Below, piece after piece: positions 53,649-62,198 of a stretch of DNA of 64,000 nt. Numbering within the stretch: the first letter of the stretch is position 1; each line of letters begins with the position of its first letter. The stretch is from Rhodanobacter sp. DHG33 (GTDB lineage Bacteria; Pseudomonadota; Gammaproteobacteria; Xanthomonadales; Rhodanobacteraceae), in the NCBI RefSeq assembly GCF_014843005.1, contig NZ_JACYXM010000006.1, positions 1-64,000 of the forward strand, read 5' to 3'. Under the pieces are notes generated by a model. That model was not told the DNA's origin, made no database searches, and saw only the letters and a list, made by a program, of their open reading frames with translations. The translations under genes were made by a program, and so were the position numbers.

Positions 53649-54100
53649 TGGCGACGCCGCCGCGCGCAGTGCTGGACACGAACGTCTGCCTTGACCTGTT
53701 CGTGTTTGGCGATGTGCGCTGTGCGGCCTTGCGCGACGCGTTGCGCGCAGGAACGGTGGACGTGCTTACCGACGCAGCTTGCCGCGACGAGTGGATGGCG
53801 GTGCTGGTCTACCCGCAGCTGGCGCTCGATGCTCCGCAAAGGGATGCGGCCGTCGCGATGTTCGACGCGCAGCTATGCCTGCTGCCGGACACGATGCGCA
53901 AGCCGGCACCGGCGGCGCCGAAACTGCCGCGCTGCGCCGATCCCGACGACCAGAAGTTTCTCGAGCTCGCGCAGGCCTGCGGTGCGCAATGGCTGCTCAG
54001 CCGCGACAACGAACTGCTGAAGCTGGCGCGGCGCACGCGGCGCGACCATGGTTTCGACATCGCCACGCCACAGGAATGGTCGCGCGCCTGGAGTCTTTGA
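53648..54100 (+). CDS. PIN-domain protein, putative toxin component
   Basis: A 150-residue PIN-like RNase of the COG1569/PF13470 type. AVLDTNVCLDLFVFG supplies the first aspartate of the acidic quartet, the later residues sit in DEWMAVL and CADPDDQKFLELA, and the last is in SRDNELLKL. PIN toxins usually follow a small antitoxin gene, but here the upstream partner is a HAD phosphatase whose stop overlaps the start. No AbrB/RHH/Phd-like antitoxin is visible nearby, so it may be an orphan or have a housekeeping RNA role. Confidence 0.85.
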   Translation: MATPPRAVLDTNVCLDLFVFGDVRCAALRDALRAGTVDVLTDAACRDEWMAVLVYPQLALDAPQRDAAVAMFDAQLCLLPDTMRKPAPAAPKLPRCADPDDQKFLELAQACGAQWLLSRDNELLKLARRTRRDHGFDIATPQEWSRAWSL

Positions 54101-54108
54101 ACAGGCGC

Positions 54109-54390
54109 CTAGGCCGGGTTGCCCGGCGTTTCGTCCGCGAAGCCGGTGTAGTTGTCCGGGAACACGGGCGTGCCGTCTTCCTCGAGGGCCAGCACCGCGG
54201 CCAGCGCGTCTTCGGCGGCACGCTCGGCCACGTCCTGCAGACGGAAGCTGCGGTTCTCGCAGATCGCGTAATACACGGGGAAGCCATGGCCGTGCGGCAC
54301 CACGGACAGCCACGCCGTGTAGCGCGAGCCTTCGAGGCTGGCGCCGGAGCGTACGGTGTAATCCGGGAATTCGCGCTCGGCCATGGGCAT
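54109..54390 (-). CDS. Conserved small protein of unknown function
   Basis: A 93-residue protein (MPMAEREFPDYTVRSGASLEG...) with a likely beta-beta-beta-alpha layout: YTAWLSVVPHGHGFPVYYAICENRSF, a helix rich in Ala (DVAERAAEDALAAVLALEEDG) and an acidic tail. This outline faintly recalls HicB-type folds, but the key motifs are absent. Convergent with the PIN gene (8-bp gap), hence not its antitoxin partner by operon logic. Start at 54390 or 54384. Confidence 0.6.
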   Translation of the reverse strand: MPMAEREFPDYTVRSGASLEGSRYTAWLSVVPHGHGFPVYYAICENRSFRLQDVAERAAEDALAAVLALEEDGTPVFPDNYTGFADETPGNPA

Positions 54391-54600
54391 GGATCCGGGG
54401 TGGTGGAAGGGACGCAGTGTATCGCGCTTGCGGCGTAGGGCGTGTCTTGGGCCTAGGCCGTTCAAGTTTTCCGATCTCGCTGCGCCCCCATGCCTCGTCC
54501 CGAGTTGTGCATGGCGCTTGCCGTCGCTTCCGCAAGCATGGAGTGCGGAAGCTATCGAGACTTGCATGCCTGTGTGGCGTCCGGGCGCAGCCAACAGGCC

Positions 54601-55509
54601 CTAGGCGGAAGGTGCCCTTTCCTCCAGCGGCAGCACGTCATGGAAGACGCCGTAGTCGATGACGTTGAGGCCATGCCCGTCGTCGGTGACGAGGTCGGCG
54701 TAGCGGTGGTTCCAGCGCAGCTCGTCGTAGCGCCACTGGTGGCGCGCCACCATGGACTGCGAGGTGGTCTCGTCGATGCCTTCGATGGTCAGCAACAGCA
54801 GCATCTGCGTCTGCTCCATCGTCTCGGCGCTGATGCCGTACAGCGGGCTGTCTTCGTCGATCACGTGCATCAGCAGCCAGCTGAGGATGAAGATCGGGTG
54901 GCGGTCGCGCACCAGCTTCAGGTCGTAGATCTTGCGCAGCTTCAAGCCCTCGGGCGAGATCTCCAGCCGGATCAGATGCAGCTGGGCGTAGGCCTCGCTG
55001 ATCAGGTTCTGCCGCATGTTGGCCGCGCGTATCATCAGCGTCTGCCGGCCGTCGACGGCGTGCACCACCGGGTTGCTGGCGAAGATCATGCGGGCGCGCG
55101 GCCGCGAGAAGCGCGCAAAGATCAGGCCCGTGGTCACCGCGATGCAGGCCATGCCGGTGAAGATCTCCAGCGTGGCGACGCAGTGCGCGAAGAGGGTCTG
55201 CGGGTGCATGTCGCCGTAGCCGACCGTGGCCAGCGTTTCCACGCTGAAGAAGAACGCGCCGCCGAAACCCTGCGGGGACTGGTTCGCGATCGGATGGTCG
55301 CCGAGCAGGTAGATCAGCGCGAAGAACGCATTGAGCAGCAGGAAGGCCGCGCCGGCAGTCAGGAAGAACACCGGCCAGCGCACGGTCAGCGCGTGATGGT
55401 AGATGTCGTCCCACATGCGGTCGGACAGGCCGCGGCTGACGAACGGCCGGCCGCCGATGGTGATGATCCGCGGTCGGCGCCACGGGGGCAGCAGGGGCTT
55501 GAGGTTCAT
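54601..55509 (-). CDS. Prokaryotic inward-rectifier potassium channel (KirBac type)
   Basis: A 302-residue channel. After a slide-helix region the first membrane helix (about 46-69) is followed by a pore with the selectivity filter TVGYGD (95-100) and the second helix (about 104-127). The rest is a cytoplasmic immunoglobulin-like domain (MIFASNPVVHAVDGRQTLMIRAANMRQN...), as in KirBac1.1 and KirBac3.1. The channel passes potassium through the inner membrane. Start ATG at 55509; a longer frame overlaps the next gene. It sits 35 bp downstream of the nicotinamidase gene on the same strand. Confidence 0.95.
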   Translation of the reverse strand: MNLKPLLPPWRRPRIITIGGRPFVSRGLSDRMWDDIYHHALTVRWPVFFLTAGAAFLLLNAFFALIYLLGDHPIANQSPQGFGGAFFFSVETLATVGYGDMHPQTLFAHCVATLEIFTGMACIAVTTGLIFARFSRPRARMIFASNPVVHAVDGRQTLMIRAANMRQNLISEAYAQLHLIRLEISPEGLKLRKIYDLKLVRDRHPIFILSWLLMHVIDEDSPLYGISAETMEQTQMLLLLTIEGIDETTSQSMVARHQWRYDELRWNHRYADLVTDDGHGLNVIDYGVFHDVLPLEERAPSA

Positions 55510-55544
55510 CGCGGCGGCGGCCTTCCGAAGGGCAGGGGGTGGGT

Positions 55545-56198
55545 CTAGGCGATCCAGAAATCGGCGGGTTCGACCACGCCGATGCCCTGCGCCTGCAGGG
55601 TGGACCGGGTGGCGGCGTCGGATGCCGGCGTGACCGGCCGGCTGAGGTCCCAGGCCAGCCAGGCGCGGAAGCCCAATGCGGCGGCGTCCTGTGCGGTCCA
55701 CAGCACGCAGACGTCGCGCGCCAATCCGCACACCAGCACTTCGTCCACGCCGCGTTCGCGCAACCACCCGGCCAGGCCGGTGGCAGGCCGCGTGCCGTGC
55801 GGGCCGTGGTTCTCGCGGAAGGCGCTATAGGAATCCACCTGCGGGTCGCTGCCCTTGCGCAGGATCAGGTCCGCCGCCGACCAGTCGATGCCCGTATGCA
55901 GTGCGGCCCCCGGTGTGCCCTGCACGCAATGGTCCGGCCACAGCGTCTGCGGATGGCCGTGGAGTTCGATCTGCTGGAACGCCTGCGTTCCCGGGTGCGA
56001 GCTGGCAAAGGAGGCATGGCCGGCAGGATGCCAGTCCTGCGTGGCCACCACGTGCCGGAAGCGGCGCGCCCGCACCAGGCGGGCTATGCCGGGCACGACG
56101 GCGTCGCCCTCGTGGCAGGCCAGCGTGCCGCCGGGCATGAAATCCGGCTGCACGTCCACCACGATCAGGGCGGTGCGTTCGGTGATGGCGAAAGGCAT
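55545..56198 (-). CDS. pncA: Nicotinamidase
   Basis: A 217-residue isochorismatase-fold amidase that converts nicotinamide to nicotinate for NAD salvage. The catalytic triad is Asp15, Lys115 and Cys164 (VVDVQPDF, LRKGSD, RDVC). The metal ligands Asp55, His57 and His61 lie in TQDWHPAGH. The spacing matches the Escherichia coli enzyme. It precedes the potassium channel gene by 35 bp, so the two may be co-transcribed without an obvious functional link. Confidence 0.94.
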   Translation of the reverse strand: MPFAITERTALIVVDVQPDFMPGGTLACHEGDAVVPGIARLVRARRFRHVVATQDWHPAGHASFASSHPGTQAFQQIELHGHPQTLWPDHCVQGTPGAALHTGIDWSAADLILRKGSDPQVDSYSAFRENHGPHGTRPATGLAGWLRERGVDEVLVCGLARDVCVLWTAQDAAALGFRAWLAWDLSRPVTPASDAATRSTLQAQGIGVVEPADFWIA

Positions 56199-56277
56199 GG
56201 CGGTCCTGCGTGCATGGCAACGGCAAGAGTCTAGCGCGCAGGCATAATGCAGGCTGGTGCAGACGGATCAGGGTGCG

Positions 56278-56649
56278 ATGAACTACGACCAATCGTGGAT
56301 GGGCTATGGCTGGACCGGCGGCATGGAGGCGGGCGCGATCAGCCTCGTCGTCGGCCTCGTGCTGTATCTCGTGTTCCACCGGATCGGCCGGCGCAACGAC
56401 TGGAGCGATGCGCGGCAGATCGGCTGGTCGTACTTTCTCGCGGTGGTGCTCACCGGGCGCGTGGATTTCTGGAACCTGTTCTATTTCAACTATGCGCGCC
56501 TGGACTCGCTGCAGGTGCTGCAGGCCAAGCTGGCCGATGTGCACGACCCGGACGGCATCGGCACACGCGCGCTGTGCGAACTGCTGGGCGCGGCGCTGGG
56601 CGTGCTCATTGCGTGGGTGCTGTGTGGGCGGCACTGGCGGCAGGAGTGA
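56278..56649 (+). CDS. Small integral membrane protein of unknown function
   Basis: About 123 residues with three hydrophobic stretches (AGAISLVVGLVLYLVFHRI, GWSYFLAVVLTG, LCELLGAALGVLIAWVLC) and no recognised domain. The ATG at 56278 (MNYDQSWMGYGW) behind CAGGGTG is favoured over an in-frame GTG at 56257. It is divergent from pncA and followed by a convergent methyltransferase gene. Confidence 0.6.
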   Translation: MNYDQSWMGYGWTGGMEAGAISLVVGLVLYLVFHRIGRRNDWSDARQIGWSYFLAVVLTGRVDFWNLFYFNYARLDSLQVLQAKLADVHDPDGIGTRALCELLGAALGVLIAWVLCGRHWRQE

Positions 56650-56703
56650 CTTTGCGGGAGCAGCAGCCGTCATGCGTAGCGGCTCCTGCGGTGTCCCCGG
56701 GTT

Positions 56704-57672
56704 TCAGCGCCGCGTGGCGAATACACCATCCAGCGCCAGCTGCGCCTTGAAGCCGGCCTCTTCCAGGCGCTTGGCCACTTCGCGCGGCACGTCGCGGCCG
56801 CTGGTGAGTTTGTTGGGACTGCCGGTGTAGTGGAACAGCCGGCCGCCGCGGCGCAGTACGCGCGCCAGTTCGCGGTAGAACGCCAGCGAATACAGCTCGC
56901 CCGCGATGCCGAAGCGCGGCGGATCGTGCAGCAGCGCATCCACCGATGCGTCGGCCACCTGCGCGATGGCCTGCGACACGTCGGCCAGCACGAGGCTCAG
57001 GCGACCGCCGCTGGCCGGCGCATCGGGATCGGGCGACCACGGGTTCAGCGTGCGCAGCCACAGCACGTCTGGGTTCTTCTCGAAGGAATGGATGCGCGCC
57101 GCGCCGGCTTCCAGGCAGCAGGCGGCGAAGTAGCCCAGGCCGCCGCAGGTATCCAGCACCGCCTTGCCGTGCGGCTCGACCAGGGCCACCTTGCGGCGTG
57201 CATCGTCGAGCGGCGATTCCTTCGAGGTGGGCAGCATCTTGATGCCGTCGATCTCGAAGGTGGGCACGTCCCATTCGGTAGGCACCAGCTTGATGAGCGA
57301 GCCGGCGAAACGGGCCACCGTGGCGAAGGCCTCGCCGTCCCAGTAGTGGATGCTGCGGTCCTTCGGCAGGGACGGCCAGGGGTAGCGTTCGCCACGCCAT
57401 TGCCAGCCCTCCGCATGCAGCGACGCGGCGCCGGCGGTGCGCCCCAGATCCAGCGAGCCGTTCCACTCGGATATGCCGGCGTCGCGCGCGGCAAGCAGCG
57501 ATCCGGCGGTGGCGCGGGTGAGCAGGGGGCCGGTGTAGTGCGGCACGTAGGCAATCCAGGGTGGCGGCCGCGCATCGTAACGCAGGCGTGGCGCTCGGCG
57601 GCACGCGGTTCTTGCCGCTTTTCTCACGAAAGTTGGGTCATAGTCGGCAGACTGCGGCCCATGCCGTGACAT
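56704..57672 (-). CDS. Class I SAM-dependent methyltransferase
   Basis: About 322 residues. The C-terminal half has the AdoMet-binding fold: AVLDTCGGLGYFAACCLEAGA (motif I), IHSFEKNPDVLWLRTLNPW, and LLHDPPRFGIAGELYSLAFYRELARVLRRGGRLFHYTG (motifs IV-VI with the DPPR sequence). The N-terminal half (PWIAYVPHYTGPLLTRA...KLVPTEWDVPTFEIDGIKML) resembles predicted archaeal-type methyltransferases (COG2521). The substrate is unknown. The start is uncertain: ATG at 57672 lies only 14 bp from the divergent gene's start, so a GTG at 57627 may be used instead. Confidence 0.75.
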   Translation of the reverse strand: MSRHGPQSADYDPTFVRKAARTACRRAPRLRYDARPPPWIAYVPHYTGPLLTRATAGSLLAARDAGISEWNGSLDLGRTAGAASLHAEGWQWRGERYPWPSLPKDRSIHYWDGEAFATVARFAGSLIKLVPTEWDVPTFEIDGIKMLPTSKESPLDDARRKVALVEPHGKAVLDTCGGLGYFAACCLEAGAARIHSFEKNPDVLWLRTLNPWSPDPDAPASGGRLSLVLADVSQAIAQVADASVDALLHDPPRFGIAGELYSLAFYRELARVLRRGGRLFHYTGSPNKLTSGRDVPREVAKRLEEAGFKAQLALDGVFATRR

Positions 57673-57686
57673 TCGGGAGTCGTGCC

Positions 57687-58097
57687 ATGACGAAGTATTC
57701 CAAGCATGTTCTGCCGGCCATGCTGCTGGCACTCGCCCTGCCGATGGCTGCACAGGCGGACGCGAACGCGAACGGCGCGGCGGTGAAGCAGGTCGCGATC
57801 GCCACCGCCCATGCCGGCATGGCGATGGGTGCGGCGGACCTGGCGACGGCGCGCGCGCATCTGCATCACGTGGTGAACTGCCTGGTGGGGCCGTCGGGCA
57901 AGGATTTCGACGCCAAGGCGGAGGATCCCTGCAAGGGCATGGGGCATGGCGCCATCACGGATTCCAATGGCGACGTCGCCGCCGTGGATCGCCTGAATGT
58001 GGCGCTGGGCCAGGCCAAGCACGGCCTGCAGGCGACCACGCTGGATGCCGCCCACGCCGATGCGAAGCAGGTCATGCAAACCCTGCAGACGAAATAG
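57687..58097 (+). CDS. Secreted helical protein of unknown function
   Basis: A 136-residue exported protein. Signal peptide MTKYSKHVLPAMLLALALPMAAQA, then an all-alpha mature part with HAGMAMGAADLATARAHLHHVVNCLVGPSGKDFDAKAEDPCKGMGHG. The histidine cluster (HLHHVVNC, GHG) and two cysteines could bind a metal or haem; this is inference. Similar proteins are, as far as I recall, found in related bacteria without assigned role. GGGAG precedes the ATG at 57687. Confidence 0.7.
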   Translation: MTKYSKHVLPAMLLALALPMAAQADANANGAAVKQVAIATAHAGMAMGAADLATARAHLHHVVNCLVGPSGKDFDAKAEDPCKGMGHGAITDSNGDVAAVDRLNVALGQAKHGLQATTLDAAHADAKQVMQTLQTK

Positions 58098-58208
58098 CTG
58101 CAGCGCCGAGCACGCATTGATCCCGCGCAACGCGCGGATATCGTCGCCTCGCGCCATGGACGCGAGTCGACGCCTGCGGACTTTTCTTCTCCCCTGGAGC
58201 ATTCGAGC

Positions 58209-58760
58209 ATGAGCACGATCAAGGTGGCGGTGCTGGTGGGCAGCCTGCGCAAGGCGTCGATCAACCGGCGGCTGGCGAAGGCGGTGGAACGGCTGGCGCC
58301 GAAGGAGTTCGTTTTCGATCACGTGCGGCTCGACGACCTGCCGCTGTACAACCAGGATTTCGACGCCGACTATCCGGCCGTGGCGCGCCAGCTGAAGCAG
58401 CAGATCGAATCCGCCGACGCGCTGCTGTTCGTCACGCCCGAATACAACCGCGGCGTGCCCGGCGTGCTGAAGAACGCCATCGACCTCGCCTCGCGGCCGT
58501 GGGGCACCAACTCCTTCGCGGGCAAGCCGGGGGCGGTGATCGGCGCGTCCATCGGCGCCATCGGCAGCGCGCTGGCGCAGCAGCACCTGCGCAATTCGCT
58601 GGCCTACCTCGACGTGGCGACGCTGGCCCAGCCCGAGGTGTTCGTGCATTTCAAGGACGAACTGATCGATGCCGAGGGCCACATCGGCAACGAAAACACG
58701 CAGAAATTCCTGCAGACTTTCGTGGATCGCTACGTGGCGTGGGTGAAGCGGCAGGTGTGA
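58209..58760 (+). CDS. NADPH-dependent FMN reductase
   Basis: A 183-residue flavodoxin-like protein of the ChrR/YieF type. VLVGSLRKASINRRLAKAV binds the FMN phosphate, and VTPEYNRGVPGVLKNAIDLASRPWG is the family signature segment. Such enzymes reduce FMN, quinones or chromate with NAD(P)H and protect against oxidants. The ATG at 58209 has a GGAG site just upstream. It stands alone. Confidence 0.9.
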   Translation: MSTIKVAVLVGSLRKASINRRLAKAVERLAPKEFVFDHVRLDDLPLYNQDFDADYPAVARQLKQQIESADALLFVTPEYNRGVPGVLKNAIDLASRPWGTNSFAGKPGAVIGASIGAIGSALAQQHLRNSLAYLDVATLAQPEVFVHFKDELIDAEGHIGNENTQKFLQTFVDRYVAWVKRQV

Positions 58761-58990
58761 GCCGGCTTCACCGGCAACGCGCAGCTGGCGAGTAGCCGGT
58801 TCTCGGTTTCTGTGGCGTCACTTCGCGGGCTCGGGATAAGCACAAGGCGCGTAGGCACGCCGATGGGGATGCGGCAGGCCATCCGGCTACGGTATGGCTT
58901 GAATCCTCGCGACCATAGAGCGCGACCACAGCGAATGACCGGCCTCGTATGGAGCGCGGACTGTCGCGCACGAAGCGCATCCCTGCGAGG
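58761..58990. other. Gap after the FMN reductase gene
   Basis: 230 bp between convergent genes. It contains one open frame (58812-59078) that overlaps the ppk end and shows no protein features. I see no clear hairpin or repeat. Confidence 0.4.
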
Positions 58991-61144
58991 TTACGCAGAG
59001 ACGCCGCAGAACTTCTCGAGCAGTTGCTGCTGCGCGTCGCATAGCGCCTCGCCCTTGGCGCGCGTAGCCGGAAGATAGCTGCCGTCCGTCTGCAGGTCCG
59101 AAGCGCCGCAGTTGTCGTCGAGGTAGAGCTGCAGCATGGCGTGGATGCGCTGCTGCAGCTTGCGGCCTTCGATGGGGAAGGCGCATTCCACGCGGCGGTC
59201 CAGGTTGCGCTCCATCAGGTCGGCGCTGGAGAGGTAGAGCACCGGCTCGCCCGCGTTGGCGAACCAGTACGAGCGGCTGTGTTCGAGGAAACGGCCGATC
59301 ACCGAGCGCACGCGGATGTTCTCCGATACGCCGGGCACGCCCGGCCGCAGGCAGCACATGCCGCGCACGATCAGGTCGATGCGCACGCCGGCGACGCTGG
59401 CCTTGTACAGCGCGCGGATCACCTTGGGTTCGGTCAGCGCATTGACCTTGATGATGATCTGCGCCGGCTTGCCCGCCGCGGCGTGCTCGGTCTCGTGCGC
59501 GATCAGCTCCAGCAGGGTTTTCTTCAGCGTGAACGGCGCCTGCAGCAACTTCTTCATGCGCAGCGCCTTGCCCATGCCGGTGAGCTGGCTGAAGAGCTTG
59601 TGCACGTCCTCGCACAGCGCCTGGTCGGAAGTGAGCAGGCTATAGTCGGTGTAGAGGCGTGCGTTGCCGGTGTGGTAGTTGCCGGTGCCCATGTGCGCGT
59701 AGCGCACCAGTTCCTTGCCTTCGCGGCGCTGGATCAGCATCAGCTTGGCGTGCGTCTTGATGCCCACCACGCCGTAGATCACCATTGCGCCGGCCTGCTG
59801 CAGGCGCGAGGCGAGCGAGAGGTTGGATTCCTCGTCGAAGCGCGCGCGCAGTTCCACCACCGCGGTCACTTCCTTGCCAGCGCGCGCCGCATCCACCAGC
59901 GCGTCGACGATCTCCGAATCCGCGCCGGTGCGGTACAGCGTCTGCTTGATCGCCAGCACCTGCGGGTCCTTCGCGGCCTGGCGCAGCAGATCCACCACCG
60001 GGGTGAAGGATTCGTACGGATGCAGCAGCAGCACGTCGTGTTTCGCGACCACCGAGAACAGGTCTTCGGCGTGCTTCAGCAGCTTGGGCAGCGCGGGCAC
60101 GAAGGGCTTGTACTGCAGCGTAGGGTAATTCGCCTTGCTGGCGATGCTGAAAAGCCGCGCCAGGTTCACCGGGCCGTTCACCTCGTACAGTTCCGACTCG
60201 GCGAGGCCGAACTGTTTGAGCAGGTAGGCGGTCAGATCCTTCGGGCAGTTGTCGGCGACTTCCAGCCGCACCGCGCTGCCGAAGCGGCGCGAATACAGCT
60301 CGCCGCGCAGCGCCAGCGCCAGGTCTTCCACGTCCTCGGGATCGAGCGCGAGGTCGGCGTTGCGGGTGAGACGGAACTGGTAGCAGCCCAGCACGTTCAT
60401 GCCGGGGAACAGTTCCTCGGCATGCGCGTGGATCATCGAGGACAGCAGCACATAGCTGTCGCCGTGCTCGGCGATGTCGTCGGGCATCTGGATCAGGCGC
60501 GGCAGCACGCGCGGCGCGGGCACCACGGCAAGTCCGGAGTCGCGGCCGAACGCGTCCACGCCTTCCAGCTGCACGATGAAGTTGAGGCTCTTGTTCACCA
60601 GCAGCGGGAACGGATGCGTGGGATCCAGCCCGATCGGCGTCACCAGCGGTGCCACCTCCGCGCGGAAATAGCGGCGCACCCACTGCTTCTGTTTCTGCGT
60701 CCACTCGTCGCGCCGCGCGATGCGGATGCCGTGCGTGGCCAGCTCCGGCAGGATGCGCTCGTTGAGGATCGCGTACTGCCGCTCGATCTGCCGGTGCGCG
60801 ATCACCGCGATCTCGGCCAGCACCTGCTGCGGCGCCATGCCGTCGGCGCCGGGCAATTCGCGCTCCAGCGCGATCTGGCCCTTCAGTCCCGCGACGCGGA
60901 TTTCGAAGAACTCGTCCATGTTGCGCGAGAAGATCAGCAGGAACTTCAGCCGCTCCAGCAGCGGCATGCGTTCGTCCAGCGCCTGGTCCAGCACGCGCGT
61001 GTTGAAGGCCAGCAGCGACAGCTCGCGGTTGATGTACAACCGGCGCTCGCCGAGGTCGGGCATGGTGGTCACTGCGGTCGCGTCGTTGGCCGCCGTCGCA
61101 TCTGGGGCGACGGACGGGGGCTTGCGTGGAGCGCGTGAGCTCAT
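58991..61144 (-). CDS. ppk: Polyphosphate kinase 1
   Basis: A 717-residue membrane-associated enzyme that makes inorganic polyphosphate from ATP. The N domain shows RELSLLAFNTRVLDQALD and FLLIFSRNMDEFFEIRV; the catalytic domains contain GIKTHAKLMLIQRREG, with the autophosphorylated histidine, and VIGRFLEHSRSYWF, with the second catalytic histidine. MERNLDRRVECAFPI is also typical. Length is normal. A Pho-box-like direct repeat lies about 105 bp upstream of the ATG, consistent with phosphate-starvation control. Confidence 0.97.
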   Translation of the reverse strand: MSSRAPRKPPSVAPDATAANDATAVTTMPDLGERRLYINRELSLLAFNTRVLDQALDERMPLLERLKFLLIFSRNMDEFFEIRVAGLKGQIALERELPGADGMAPQQVLAEIAVIAHRQIERQYAILNERILPELATHGIRIARRDEWTQKQKQWVRRYFRAEVAPLVTPIGLDPTHPFPLLVNKSLNFIVQLEGVDAFGRDSGLAVVPAPRVLPRLIQMPDDIAEHGDSYVLLSSMIHAHAEELFPGMNVLGCYQFRLTRNADLALDPEDVEDLALALRGELYSRRFGSAVRLEVADNCPKDLTAYLLKQFGLAESELYEVNGPVNLARLFSIASKANYPTLQYKPFVPALPKLLKHAEDLFSVVAKHDVLLLHPYESFTPVVDLLRQAAKDPQVLAIKQTLYRTGADSEIVDALVDAARAGKEVTAVVELRARFDEESNLSLASRLQQAGAMVIYGVVGIKTHAKLMLIQRREGKELVRYAHMGTGNYHTGNARLYTDYSLLTSDQALCEDVHKLFSQLTGMGKALRMKKLLQAPFTLKKTLLELIAHETEHAAAGKPAQIIIKVNALTEPKVIRALYKASVAGVRIDLIVRGMCCLRPGVPGVSENIRVRSVIGRFLEHSRSYWFANAGEPVLYLSSADLMERNLDRRVECAFPIEGRKLQQRIHAMLQLYLDDNCGASDLQTDGSYLPATRAKGEALCDAQQQLLEKFCGVSA

Positions 61145-61249
61145 GGGGTCGTATCCGTGGGGCGCATGCCGCGTGTTGTCCTTGGGGGCATGAGAACCCT
61201 CGGCGGTTCATGCGCTTTGTGCATGGTACGGCGACTGTGCCGGTGATTT

Positions 61250-61267
61250 GTGACGCCGGGATGACGC
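61250..61267 (-). promoter_or_regulatory. Candidate Pho box upstream of ppk
   Basis: Read toward ppk the site is GCGTCAT-CCCG-GCGTCAC: two 7-bp direct repeats separated by 4 bp, the exact geometry of a PhoB-binding Pho box (consensus CTGTCAT-N4-CTGTCAT/C). Each half matches 5-6 of 7 positions. It lies 106 bp from the ppk start, overlapping the end region of the araC gene's 3' flank. Confidence 0.5.
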
Positions 61268-61277
61268 GCTTTCACCG

Positions 61278-62066
61278 TCATTCGGGGCGCGTTTGCCTTG
61301 CCAGGTAGCGGCTGGGCGGCGCACCCAGGGCGCGGCGGAACGCGGCGCTGAAGGCGCTGGCGCTGGCATAGCCCAGGTCGACTGCGACGGTGGTGACCGG
61401 TTCGCCGCCGCCGAGCCGGCTCAGCGCGGTCAGCAGGCAGGCCTGCTGGCGCCAGGCGGCGAAGCTCATGCCGGTCTGCCGGCGGAACAGCCGGGTGAAG
61501 TGGCGCCGGCTCATGCCGGCCTTGTGCGCCATCGCGTCCACGTCGATCTCCAGCGCGGGCGCGGCGAGCAGGGCACGGCACAGCCGGCGCAGGCGCGGCT
61601 CGTCGGGCAGCGGCGTGTTGAGCGGCAGCGCGGGCATCGCGCGGATCTCGTCCAGCAGCAGCGCCATCACGCGGCCGTCGCGGCCGTCCAGCGCGTATTC
61701 CAGCGGCAGCTCCACCGCCTCCAGCAGCAGCGCGTGCAGCAGCGGCGACACCTCGATCACCTGGCAGTACGCGGGCAGCCCCGCGGCATCGGCGGCCTCG
61801 CGCCGCACATAGATGCTGCGCGTGGAGACCTCGCCGTTCATGCGCACCTCGTGCGGCACGCCCGGCGGTATCCACAGTGCGCGGCGCGGCGGTACCACCC
61901 AGCTGCCGCGGTCGGTCACCGCGCTCATCACGCCGGTGGCCGCGTACAGCAGCTGGCCGCGGCGGTGCGCGTGCGCAGGCAGCACGTAGCCGGCGGCATA
62001 GTCGTTGCCGGCGGCCACGACATCGCGCGGCGCGTTTTCGTAGGCATCGACGGGGGTGTGTCTCAT
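61278..62066 (-). CDS. AraC-family transcriptional regulator
   Basis: A 262-residue regulator with an N-terminal cupin sensor (YVLPAHAHRRGQLLYAATGVMSAVTDRGSWVVPPRRALWIPPGVPHEV) and two C-terminal helix-turn-helix motifs (MAHKAGMSRRHFTRLFRRQTGMSFAAWRQQ and TVAVDLGYASASAFSAAFRRALGAPPSRY). It is divergent from the Fsr-like MFS pump with a 132-bp shared promoter region, so it probably controls that gene. The ligand is unknown. Confidence 0.93.
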   Translation of the reverse strand: MRHTPVDAYENAPRDVVAAGNDYAAGYVLPAHAHRRGQLLYAATGVMSAVTDRGSWVVPPRRALWIPPGVPHEVRMNGEVSTRSIYVRREAADAAGLPAYCQVIEVSPLLHALLLEAVELPLEYALDGRDGRVMALLLDEIRAMPALPLNTPLPDEPRLRRLCRALLAAPALEIDVDAMAHKAGMSRRHFTRLFRRQTGMSFAAWRQQACLLTALSRLGGGEPVTTVAVDLGYASASAFSAAFRRALGAPPSRYLARQTRPE

Positions 62067-62198
62067 GGATGGCCCGAATTCGACAGATTTTGACCCGGCG
62101 GCGCATGCGGGCCGCCCAAGCGGGGATTATCGTGCGTGCAGCGATGGATGCAACGCATGCCATCGCGATCTTTCCCCGAGATCCCTGACGGTTCCCCC

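Noticed and set aside
53648-54390. PIN gene and the small gene at 54109 as a toxin-antitoxin pair
   Set aside because: They are convergent on opposite strands, not an operon, and the small protein lacks antitoxin motifs.
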